NCBI GenBank assembly: GCA_033439795.1
Contig: JAUTDP010000009.1
Span: forward strand, 372,001-436,000
DNA: 64,000 nucleotides
Direction of reading: 5' to 3'
From: Sordaria brevicollis
Lineage: Eukaryota > Ascomycota > Sordariomycetes > Sordariales > Sordariaceae
This document shows positions 1 through 10,075 of this stretch, piece after piece. Made by a program: the position numbers and the translations under genes. Every line of letters starts with the position of its first letter. Position 1 is the first letter of the stretch. A model generated the notes under the pieces. That model was not told the DNA's origin and did no database searches. It was given only the letters and a program-made list of their open reading frames with translations.

Positions 1-726
1 CTGCCGCTTCCGAGGTCTCATTCTGCCACCGCTTGACAACGTCCTTGGCGACGGGGAGAAGGTGATATGATGATACGAGGGCGGCAGAGGATACTGAGGG
101 GTTTCTGTCGACAATGGCTGTCTTCATGACACGCTCGATGGATTGTACTGTGGTGGCCTGCAATGGGTCGGGGTTAGCTCCACAAGGGACAGCCATTAAG
201 GGGTCGAGGGGCGCGTTGCAAGGACTCGGGGGTAACCGCTTACATCGATGATGCGGCAAAGGGCGCGGATGGCATTGGGACGGTAAATGGCATCGGTGCT
301 ACCGCCAGTATCCTTCATGATGGTGCTGGTAACCATGATGATATCCTCGGCCGAGTTGGCCAGCTCCTTGATGACAAGGTGGACCATCTGTCGTAGGCTG
401 GCATCCTTGTTCTGGAAGAGCTTCGAGATACCGAAGAACAGCGTCGTCGCCTCGTTTGTCGGGAATCTTTCGCCGGTGTAGAGGAGGAGGGCAATCTTGG
501 TGAGGAGGATACGGCATTTGCGTGGCTGAATGGGCGAGTTGTTGAAGAGGCGGGCTGTATGTCGAATCGGTCAGTCTTGACGAGCTTGGGAGCTAAAGGG
601 CCACGTCCACCCAACGACAAGGCCTCAGCTGTCAAGGTACTCGGACTCACCCTCCTGGAAGACCTGGGTCCGGTCGACCTTGACCAGACCCGTCTCAGCA
701 TCCTCGTCCTTCTTGCCGTAGTTCAT
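1..726 (-). CDS. sec21: Coatomer (COPI) gamma subunit, N-terminal part, gene runs off the window
   Basis: Gamma-COP is a core subunit of the COPI coat that drives Golgi-to-ER and intra-Golgi vesicle transport; its N-terminal half is an adaptin-like alpha-solenoid. Three exons can be threaded: 726-651, 554-244 and 157-1 (open at the window edge), giving about 181 residues. Donors are GTGAGT and GTAAGC, and the phases agree (76 + 311 nt = 129 codons). The start [11 protein letters not shown] at 726 is followed by [14 protein letters not shown], then [31 protein letters not shown] and RALCRII, all typical of gamma-COP. An upstream in-frame ATG at 888 lies in the 5' region and looks like a chance extension. 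The next upstream feature is the end of a decayed transposon 170 bp before the start codon, so the promoter is very short or partly lies in transposon DNA. Family assignment is confident; the rest of the protein is outside the window. Confidence 0.93.
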
Positions 727-895
727 GGCGGGCAGGGCGACGATGGGTGCTGGAGGTTTGTAGTGTGGATTTGGGAAATCCGGGGTGTTGTTGTGTTCAG
801 GTAAGCAAGTCGAGGCTAGAACAATAGAGGTACGAAATAACGGAGCAGCCGCTGCAATGTGTTGCCTGTGCGGCGGTACGGCCAGCAATTACCTA

Positions 896-994
896 CTTGG
901 GGGTTGGGCGACTAGGCGAGCTTGGCGTTTGCCCACCCCCTCTTCATAAAAGAGGGGGAAAAAAAATTCCGGGACAGCGAAATATTATAGGACA
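896..994 (+). repeat. Left terminal inverted repeat of the pogo-like element
   Basis: Matches the reverse complement of 4208-4302. The core (936-994) is near-perfect; it contains an internal hairpin, CCCCCTCTT at 936-944 pairing with AAGAGGGGG at 950-958, followed by an A-run and TTCCGGGACAGCG. The outer 40 bp match with gaps. Confidence 0.85.
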
Positions 995-1203
995 GTGCCG
1001 ACCGTACCAATGCAAAAACACCTATTAACGCTACGCAAAACCCCTCATTTAACATTATAATTTCGGGACACAACCACACACCATTTCACAATATCGCACC
1101 GCATTCTATCGCAATTATTACTATTTAACGCTATAAAAAGTAAATAATCTATATATCTATATAATAATAAAAAAATCTAATTAACTATATAATACCCGTA
1201 AAT

Positions 1204-3250
1204 TTTAATAAATACTTTAAAGAATTAGGAGAAGTACCTACTAGGTATAAAAGTGCCCGCATATATTTCAATATTCGTAAAAGGGTATCGCGCCTTCGTA
1301 ACGGCGCCAACCGTAAGCTCCCTTCTATTAAAGATATTACCGCTATTACTAAAGAGTCCCGCAACTCTATATCTCGTTATATTAAGGCGCTAGAAAATTG
1401 TACTAAATTAAATATCTTATCGCAAATCGTAGGGAGGCCGCGTATACTAATTAACGCAAAGGAGGATACGCTTATTATTTATATTATATTTTACTTTTAG
1501 GGACGATTTTTAATATTATATAATATAATCGTAAATATTATTAACCGCCTACAATCGTTATAAGGTATGCCGCCAACTTATAATACCTAATAATTAATGC
1601 GGTTTTTTAAAGACCACTTAGAATTAAAAATAATAACCTATTATATTATCGATATTAAGCGCCGTTTCTAGGAGCTAAATAAAGAATATATTAACGAATA
1701 GTTCGATTAATATAAAATTATAATTAAAAATTACAACGTTATCGCTAGCGATATTTAAAATTATAATAAAATAGGAATAAAATTGGGGTACGTCGCGGGT
1801 AGGCGCATTAGGGTAATTATATTAAAAGAATTAATTAAATAAAAAGTAAATTAATATATTATTTTATTAAAAAATTTATATAGGGGTAAATATTAACCGT
1901 TATTTTTAATTAAAAATAAATAATATTATTAATCGAAAATTAATTACCCTTATCGCTAGCGTAAATACTAATAGTAAATCTATCCCCATTTATATAATTT
2001 TTAAGACCGATTTAATAAAGGATTTTATTACTAACGACTTTAATAACGACGTACGTTTTATTCACTTATTAATTAAATTCTCCAATGTAGAACTTACATT
2101 TAATTAATTAAAGTATTAAAATTAATATTCTTTTTACTTATCCTTTACTTTTACGAAATTAAGGGAGGAAAAGAAGCGTAAATTATAAGAAGGAGAAGGG
2201 GATAAGGAAGGAAAGGGGAAAGGGTTTTCCTTTCGAAATTAATTTAATTGCAATTAATATAGAATAATATATTTTAATTATAAATTCGAAGATTTCAATA
2301 TAAATATTAGCCTTAGAAACCTATATAAACTAATATATTACATCCTTATTATCGATAGCTTTAACAACTATTATAATATAGAAGTTAAAAATTATACTAA
2401 CGCGTTTAATATTATTCTAATAGGTTTATTTCCCTATTTTATTTATATAATACAATTATTTAACGTTAATATATTTTTATTTATTAAATTTTAATATTAA
2501 AAAGTCTTACGTTAATTCGTAGAGAGGGGAAAGTATAATTTTATACGTATTATTTTCGTACGGGAATTAAAAGTAAATTAATAATCTACCCCTATATTTT
2601 AGTTCTCTTATTAACTATATTATTACCAGTATTTTAACGTATTTTTAACGCTAATATAACCGCGTACAATATCTTTAATAGCTTTTTTAATACGGGAATA
2701 TTACCGGTAAACCGTAATAGAATTCTTTATTAAATCCGAATAAAATAACCGAAGGAATTTAACCTAATATTACCCTTACTATTTCCCCGCGAAAACCGTT
2801 TCTAGTAAGTAACTAATTTTACGAACTATATTAAAAATAAATATCTATATTTATTTAATTCCCTAATAAGGTAACGTTTTTTATTAATTAAAATAATAAT
2901 TTATAAAGCCTTATTATTATATAATAATATCCAAATTCGCAACCGCTAAGAGAGGGAAAAAATAACCAATTTAAACCGCAAAATAAAGCACCGGATATAT
3001 AAAATCCCTAAAGAGGGTAAATTTCTAAATCTCTTTAAGAAGGAATTTAATTAACGAATTTTAGAGAGGTAATAAAAAGAGTAAGCTATAGAATAAAAAC
3101 GCTAACTATTAACAGTCCGGTTATATAATAAAAAGACCTAAAAATAATTATACGAGGAGTAGTAAAAGGATCCTAATAATAAGGGTAAAATTACGTAAAA
3201 GGTTTATTTTAATAATTAGAAGAAAAAATAATTAAAGGATAGGTATATAC
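1204..3250 (+). pseudogene. Transposase remnant, pogo/Fot1-type DDE (HTH-CENPB)
   Basis: Not a functional gene: many in-frame TAA/TAG codons, all explainable by C-to-T or G-to-A change. Reading through them, about 1204-1500 gives a helix-turn-helix region (LPSIKDITAITKESRNSISR, then VGRPRILI, the usual GRPR link). About 1570-1640 reads MPPTYNT..LMRFFKDHLEL, equivalent to the CENPB-type second DNA-binding domain. About 1745-1800 gives a degraded version of the NxDExGFxxG block (NYNKIGIKLG) that holds the first catalytic aspartate, here changed. About 2650-2780 resembles the FRATGIxPxNP segment found after the DDE core, and 2880-3000 the basic C-terminal tail. Assignment rests on order and spacing of these blocks; I could not place the second and third acidic residues. 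Confidence 0.7.
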
Positions 3251-4008
3251 TATTATATAAGGAGGATATATTTAATAAGAAGGAAGAGGGAAATAGGTTA
3301 TATATACGTAATTTATAAGGGGTATAATTACTTAATTATTATAAAAAGGTATAGGGAAATGGGCTCGATTTATTATACTCTAACGATTCGATCGATATTA
3401 ATCTAAATAATAATCTATTTACTACTTGAAAGAATACTTAAAATACTTAAAATCCCCTAGAGGTAGCCTCCTTACCCCCGCGCCTACCTCTACTTTTAAA
3501 GACCGTTAATTAAATAACCGTTTATATTAATACGTAAATTATTAATTCGATAAATAAACCTCTCTTTTAAATTACTACCGAAGTTATTATTAATTTTAAT
3601 ATATAAATAATCGTAACGATATTTAAAAATAAAAGTACTCTTATCGATAATACTAACGAAGAGGAGGAGGATACGTTACTTAAAGTAATTTACGAAAAAA
3701 AGGGGGATAGGGGGGAGGAAAAGGAAGAAGAAAATAAATTACTAACGCTCCTATAAATAAACCGCCGTCTCTTTATACAACTACTTCCTACTCTTAAAAC
3801 CCTAATTATATTTACTTTATCGACGGTCCCCTCTCATTTATTAAAATTAAGGGTATTTAAATTAATACTATATATTAAAATAATAAAGGTTATCAAGGGC
3901 ACAATAAGGCCTCGTATACAGGCAAAAAAGGAGGCTATTACTATAATAAAAAAAACGGGGGAAAAAAAAGATAAGGAGGAGGCTAAAAGGGGGGGGGGAC
4001 AGCCTACA

Positions 4009-4027
4009 CCTATACCTATACCTATAC
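4009..4027. repeat. Short (CTATAC)n tandem repeat
   Basis: About three copies of the hexamer CCTATA/CTATAC directly after a G-run at 3989-3998, inside the 3' part of the decayed transposon. Confidence 0.8.
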
Positions 4028-4207
4028 TAGTACTAATAAAGGAGGCTCCAATACCCTAGAAATAATTTTGGAAATATTAAAATTTATTTATATATATACT
4101 AACTACCTAATCGAGTAATTTACTAGTCTTTATAAGCTTATTTTATTAATGAAAAGTAGTTGTTTTATATGGGGATGGGACAAATTTGTAGTAAAAGTCT
4201 ATGCGTT

Positions 4208-4302
4208 TTGTCCTATAATATTTCGCTATCCCGGAATTTTTTTTCCCCCTCTTTTATGAGAGGGGGTAGGCAAAATGCCAAGGCCTTCGCCTCACCGCCA
4301 AG
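4208..4302 (-). repeat. Right terminal inverted repeat of the pogo-like element
   Basis: Inverted copy of 896-994. Differences in the core (for example CTATCCCGG here against the complement of CCGGGACAG on the left) are RIP-type transitions or one-base indels. The hairpin of the left end is conserved at 4245-4266. Confidence 0.85.
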
Positions 4303-4304
4303 TA

Positions 4305-5190
4305 TCCCCAACTCGCGACGTTGCCAATTCCACACTGCGCTGCCCTGCACAGTCGAGGGGGAGCCCACTGAGGTGTCAGGGAGTCCGTGCTCCACGCCGC
4401 CAGTGCTTCTGGGAGGCTGAATGATCCCCGGAAAGAGCCAATTGAGAGCTTCCATGTACCTCGCCAGAGTAAATCCAAGGGGTGTTACAGCGCACGAGCC
4501 ACATGCCAAGGTACCCAGGTACATCGTCTTGCCTGTTTGAGCGTATTTAAACGTTCATAGGTGATTCCTTGCTTCCATCATCTCGAGTCCTTCGAGAATG
4601 GACGAAATTCAGATTAGCCCCCTTCGATACTATAAGCGGTAAATGATAAGGTACTCTTTAAAAACAGATTGTGTATTGTGAAAAAAGATAAAACTAGCAT
4701 CGCTTTGATTTTACCACCATCAAGATATACCGGCGCCATGACCTTCAAGTCCCATACACCTAGTCTGACTCTACCTCTGAGGTACCCTAGAGGTATCTTT
4801 TGAATTTTGTTTATACTCCCGGATCATGCCCAGTAAAAAGCTGTACACCCAAAATCCGGACTCTCCACTTAATTGACAGTTTTAAACCAACTCCCCAACT
4901 CAGAACTTGTCATCGTGGGCCCTTTTCACCATTGATCGTTTCTTTCCAACGGTGGCCCCCGTCCGTGCAGAAGGATATAGCTTGTCTGACCATCCGTTGC
5001 ACCCATATATAGCCTTTTGTCTTCCCAGAAGGAGCTTAAAGCCTTGGGTTGGCTTATAAAACACAACCTGTTTCTCCCATATGGTTGCTAACTCGCTTTA
5101 GCTGTTCCCATTGGTACAGCACTCATACTGCTCACTCGCTCCGTCCCCCAGAACCTGTTCAGCATCGGCGATAGGATGCCCAAATGTATC
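4305..5190. other. Intergenic stretch between the transposon and the telobox gene
   Basis: GC-balanced, non-RIP DNA. The part next to 5191 should be the 3' UTR of the minus-strand telobox gene. Short open frames here lack any recognisable protein. I see no RNA gene. Confidence 0.6.
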
Positions 5191-7882
5191 CTATGATGTG
5201 GCAGCAGCGTCTATTGCTTCCGCTTCAACAGGTACCTCAGCTGGAGCCAATGCCGAAGCCTCTGGTTGCACCTCAGGCTGCATCTCCGCCGGTGCTTCAG
5301 ATTGCATCTCCAATTGGTTTTCGGCCTGAGCCGGCGAGTGCTCCTCCGCTTCGAGCGCATCTGCTTCCTCGTGCATTGGTTCGGGCGGCTGATACTTGGT
5401 GTTGATGGGAATCCCGTCCCGTACATCGGGTTCCCTGCGGTCGGGATTCTTGCCGCATGCCTCCACTGCCTTTCTCTCCTTCTTACCCAACACAACAAGA
5501 TCAAACGAGGCGGGCAACGGGCTATCCGTCCTTTACCAAACGTGTTAGTAGCTATCGGATGAGGTATAATCAAGAGGGGCGTTGAGTCACTCACTTTAAA
5601 AAGTCCTGTTTTAGCAGGCGAGCTTTGTCTCGCAGAGCTTGCTGATCTCGAGGACGCTCGAAATGGAGGGCACCTGTTTCAATGGCCTTCTCGATGGCAC
5701 TCCACTTGCACTTATACGTATCAACCGCCTTGATGAGTGTCTTGATGTCCTCGCGAAGCCAAGGTTTCCGCACCTGCGGTTCTTTAGCCTTGCGCGTGGC
5801 TGCCGTAACCTCTCTCGAGCGTTTCAGAAGCTCCTCAATGTCGACTGCGGTAGCTTCCTGTGTGCCGTACGGTGGATACCTAGCCACAGCAGCGACAGCG
5901 GCAGCGGCAGTAGAGGCTGGTGAAGTCGGGGTTCCGATATCTCCAGTTGCAGCCTCTGCGACAGGAATAGAGGCAACAGGCTTCTTGCGGCGCGTCCTCG
6001 GCTTTTTGGCTGGTGGTTTGCCTGCGTCTGGCCCATCTGTCACGCCATCATGGTCGCTCGGGGAGTGTCTCTTGGAACGGTTTAGCTGAGCGGCAGCTTG
6101 GGCGAAAACAGCATCGTTATGGAAGGCACCGGGATGCCCAGGGTATGGTTGAGCGTCGAAGCTAGGAGGGAATGGGGCACGCCCAATTGGGGGATAATTG
6201 CTGGATGAGGGCTCTTCGAGTTTTCGAAAAATTTCTTGGCTTGTCGAGAAACTTCCATTTTGTGATGGCGAAGAGAGGTTCTGTGATTCCTGACCCCTCT
6301 TGAGTTGGGCAAGAGAAGCCATGTACTCCAGCTGTCTTTGTCTGTTGCGGATATCATATTAGTCTAGAGATCACTTAACAGTGGAGGTTTGTACATACCC
6401 AGTCTCTACCATAGACTCGCTCTCCAGCTGAGACTGAATCTGTGATTCCACTGCTGATGGATCTGGCGCACCATACTGTGTGGCTGGATATGACGGCCCC
6501 GACGGTACGGGTTGTAGTTGTCGTTTGATTTCCTGGAAACAGGCCACCAAGCTCTCCCGAATGGCCCCTAGCGACATTTGAGGGTCATACAAGCTCCTGA
6601 TTTGCTCCAAGCAAGCATGAAGAGCGGCTTCGTCGATAGATTCAGCGGGCAGGTATTCGCAGATCGACCGTAGCCTTGTGATATACTCTTCCTTGTGCCA
6701 AGGGTCGCCGTCGGAGTCAATGCCCGGGACAAACTTTAGCGTCAAAGCATTCTTGTTGCCTTGCTTGAAGTCCTCCACGGCTTCCTCACTCGGGGTCTCT
6801 TGACAGAACGTATCCGACAGAATTTCCGATCGACTCACAGGGAACTGGTTCAAAGCAGCTAGATGATCGAGAGTGGCTATGAATAACAGCGTCCGGATCT
6901 CCACAATTTGAGTCATGATATCTTCTGGCTTAAGGACCGCTGAGTTCTCAGCTCCATCCAAAACCAAGGACTGGGCGACTACATCATCGCAGACCTGTAG
7001 GTCGGTCAAGACGTCTTCGGTATGGCCCTGCTGGACCATATCAATTCGCTCAAATATCTTGGCCAGGTTGGCGAGCGTCACAGTCTTGCAGGCGTCAGAG
7101 CCGACCGATGAGTGAGGATCGAGTTCCATGGTCGTAAGAACGCGCTCGAAGTTGATGCTGGGTTCGCTGTTGTTGGAAATGAAACGCGAGCGGTACATCT
7201 CGAACTCTTCTTCCAAAGCTGCCTGCTCATCAGGATCTCTCTGTTGCAAGGGTATTGTGGACAGTAGAGTGAACAGTTTGTCCGCCGAAGCGAACAGATG
7301 TGGCAGCATCCGGCTCATCAAAATCCTTTCCTTTCCCCGACTTGTAGGAGTTCTGCCAGACTGGGAAGGTGTATATAAAGACCCCCCACGAGCCGAGGGA
7401 CCAGTGAGTGATGTTGAAGTGCCTCTACGAAGGGCGAGATCTGTTTCAGGTAATCAGTATGAATAGTTGTGACGAACAGGTCAAACACACTTACTTGGGG
7501 TTTCTGGTTGGGAGGAAAAGGCGTCTGTTCCAGAGACACCGGTACCGATGCTGTTTACGCTCACCATGCTTCCAGCACGTGCATCACGGCGCGTGCTTCG
7601 ACGAGCAACTTCGACAAAAGCCGGCTCGGGATCCTTGTGTTGGCCCTTTGGGATTGGAACGGGAGGGGGAGGCATCTCCGACACTTGAGCCCCAATGATG
7701 GCTGGGTCAATCTGAGCATCCTGAACCTGCTGTTGCTGAAGCTGCTGCTGGTCAGCCTGCTCCCCTTGAGTAGGTGGCGGGGATTGCTGCTGAAGACGCG
7801 TGGCACGCCGAACAGCAACCGTTGTCCCCTCGGCCGGCTGCTGTTGCCGCGTGTTAGGACGGCCTCTCCCGCGTCCCGTCAT
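5191..7882 (-). CDS. Telobox Myb/SANT DNA-binding protein, Tbf1/Taz1-like
   Basis: Four exons: 7882-7495, 7440-6399, 6341-5595 and 5521-5191; the joined length is 836 codons including TAG at 5193-5191 (835 aa). Residues 3-9 (GRGRGRP) resemble an AT-hook; a Gln-rich stretch follows near residues 45-55. Residues ~140-330 are helical and may be the TRF-homology dimerisation domain, judged only from position and character. A basic nuclear-localisation-like patch (KKPRTRRKKP) is near residue 590. Residues 669-725 form the Myb/SANT repeat (start KPWLREDIKTLIKAV) and end in the telobox-like helix QQALRDKARLLKQDFL. The tail (NPDRREPD, then Ala/Glu/Pro-rich repeats) is acidic. Proteins of this family bind TTAGGG-type repeats at telomeres, subtelomeres or some promoters as dimers. 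An in-frame ATG at 7927 would add 15 residues; 7882 is preferred because the AT-hook motif follows directly. The exact ortholog (Tbf1 or Taz1) is not resolved. Confidence 0.78.
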
Positions 7883-10075
7883 TGTTCCTCTCACTATTTT
7901 TCTGAGCAGCACGTTCCGTGAGCTCAACCGCTGAGGAAGATAGATGGAGGTGCGCGTGCTGTCGTCGACGACGACAGAGAAGGGTTGGGGTTAGGGTTCA
8001 GTTGGCGACGTCGAAGTTTGTTTCGAGATTTTTGCTTGCGACGATTTCGGGGTTGGAGGAGGGAGACCGTTCAATTTCTTTTCGCCAAGGACAAGAAGCT
8101 AGCAATAGCCCCACCACTCAGGTCCCGGTCTTTCACGTGATCTCATAGCAGCGCCGTCATCCACCCAGGGGGGGCATTTTTGTGTGAAGTGAAGCGCGCC
8201 TGCAACAGGCAAGCGAAACCTCATGGAGTACTTGTACCTACTTCAGTTGCAGCGCCTGCAGTTGAAGACCGTCATGGCGAGTGACTTTCTTTAACAATCT
8301 GGAATCTATCTATTATATACCTATAGCTCCTAGCACGCTAAAAGTTACGGGTAAGGTTGTTAGCGTTTTTGCGGGAGGTCTCCATACTGGGCCACGCTTG
8401 CACTAACAGACTGTTATCGCACGGACGAAAACTGCACTTTTCACCCGCAAAAGAATTGTTAGGCCTAGCCAAAAACTATACCCCTTTTATTAGTGTTCCT
8501 GTGCAGACCTTCCAGACAGACCTTCCAAACAAACCTTCCACACACGGTGTTCCTAAGAGGTACTAGACGAATACGTATTTATTGTTTTTATTCCGTAAAT
8601 TATAAGAGCACGTAGCCTATCCAGCCAGTAGGAGCACGTAGCTTGAGAGCCCGGGGAAGGGGAGGGGCCGAATGGTCCCTTCCCGAACACTAGTAAGTCT
8701 GACCATGTCAGCCATCTAAAGGTACTTCTGTGATTCCGGTTTTCAAAGCATGGAAATACCCAACTAACGAGCAACGAGGAAAATTGCAAAGTATGAGCAG
8801 AGGAAAGAACTGTAGTTTATTTAAGGCAGTAGCTCCACTGTATTTGGCAAGTACCTATAGTATGCAACCACGTCTTCAGGGGCAGGCAGTACTACATCTG
8901 TTAAAAAGCACCTTCAAAACAATACCGGTAGACTTCAACCAGGATACCTCTACAGTACTGTGAGATGTGAGTCTGGACTCTTGGAGACTGGGTCACACAC
9001 TTGGACAAAGCCCAAGGTAAATACGCACTAACACAATGATAAGACTCTGGGAGACGACGATATCTTGATTATCTTCTGATCCGTTGTCCGGGCGGGGATC
9101 TCGAACAAAACTTCGGTCCTTGGGCTTATACCATATCCGTCGGGGGCTACAACTCAAAAAAATACTTGTAGCTGCAACATGAGCAACTGTTGTCACTGAC
9201 TGGCCTCTGTGTCTAGTCTAGAGGTATCAACCAACCCTAAATAATACACACAAAGGAATGAAGGCAATTGACTGACTGCTGAAGTGATCTCGCCAAACAA
9301 CTCATATCAAAACTTATGGAACAACAAAATCAGCAACAACATTTCTAATGTGTCTGACTGTAGGTTCTTTGCCAATTGCCCGTCTGATTTTGGCGAGTGA
9401 GGTGCGTGGAAGCCCCTGTCCGGTGTTAGTTTCCGCTTCGTGATTTACCCCTGACCTCCCACGACCTCTAACACTCACTAACGGGATCCAGCATCCAAGC
9501 CAGCAACATCCTGTTAGACAGGGGATAGCTGATACAAGTGCCACCAGGAAGCTGCCCGCCGCGGTTGTTGTTTGATAGGTACGGTCCATGGACAAGCTGG
9601 CTCCCTGGAAAATGGGCGACCAGTGGCAGTAGGGGGGAATCCAAGCGCGTGGTGGCTGTGCGACGTGCACCCTTTCTCGTGCATCAACCCCAGCATTTCC
9701 AAGAAAAGCTCCAAAAGGCTGGAACCCCTGATTAAAGTTGAACACTCCATCTATCGACGGGCCGCGGAACTTCTATCGCAACTTTTGCCTCCGGCCAGTT
9801 CTTGTCTGCTTCTACGTTTGGGGAATTGACATTGGACAAAGTCAGCATCTGTCCACGAGTCGATCGCTCTTAACTGTCCTTACCTCCTTAACCTATGTAG
9901 TAAGGGCAACAACCGTCTTTCGCTTAGATTCTCTACGGCGTCCACTCCTCGATATCCTGACGATCACCACGTTTACAAAGACCGCCGATCGCAACGTTAT
10001 CGATATACATCTGCCCTCTGGCAACTTCAAGCACAACTTGACAAACAGAGACGCCGACCTACAATCACCGCTACC
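7883..10075. other. Divergent promoter region between the telobox gene and gdt1
   Basis: About 2.2 kb between two divergent start codons, so it must contain both promoters and 5' UTRs. It is GC-balanced and not RIP-affected. Open frames in it (for example a 143-codon minus frame at 9314-9745) show no family features. A 3 x 13-bp repeat lies at 8502-8540, and GAGCACGTAGC occurs twice near 8606 and 8632. Confidence 0.6.
8502..8540. repeat. Three-copy 13-bp direct repeat
   Basis: The unit (A/G)ACA(G/A)ACCTTCCA is repeated three times head to tail in the divergent promoter region. It may be a binding-site cluster or replication slippage; nothing else supports either. Confidence 0.6.

Larger units (their letters stand above)
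896..4302 (+). mobile_element. Decayed pogo/Fot1-like (Tc1/mariner) DNA transposon, 3.4 kb
   Basis: Two inverted ends bound the element. The best-matching core is at 936-994 and 4208-4267, where the two copies differ only by a few transitions and single-base indels; a weaker match reaches CTTGG (896) and CCAAG (4302), each next to a TA dinucleotide (894-895 and 4303-4304), the target site duplicated by Tc1/mariner elements. Between the ends the base composition shifts sharply to AT-rich with almost no CpA/TpG, as expected after RIP. A plus-strand transposase remnant occupies about 1204-3250. The element is longer than the ~1.9 kb usual for Fot1; the 3' kilobase (about 3250-4200) holds no recognisable domain and may be extra cargo or a nested insertion. 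The exact outer ends are less certain than the core inverted repeat. Confidence 0.82.

Noticed and set aside
4213..4524. Minus-strand 103-codon frame across the right transposon end
   Set aside because: Spans the inverted repeat and flanking unique DNA, so it cannot be an old conserved gene.
9314..9745. Minus-strand 143-codon frame between the telobox gene and gdt1
   Set aside because: No domain, no good splice partners, and it lies in a divergent promoter region; more likely chance.
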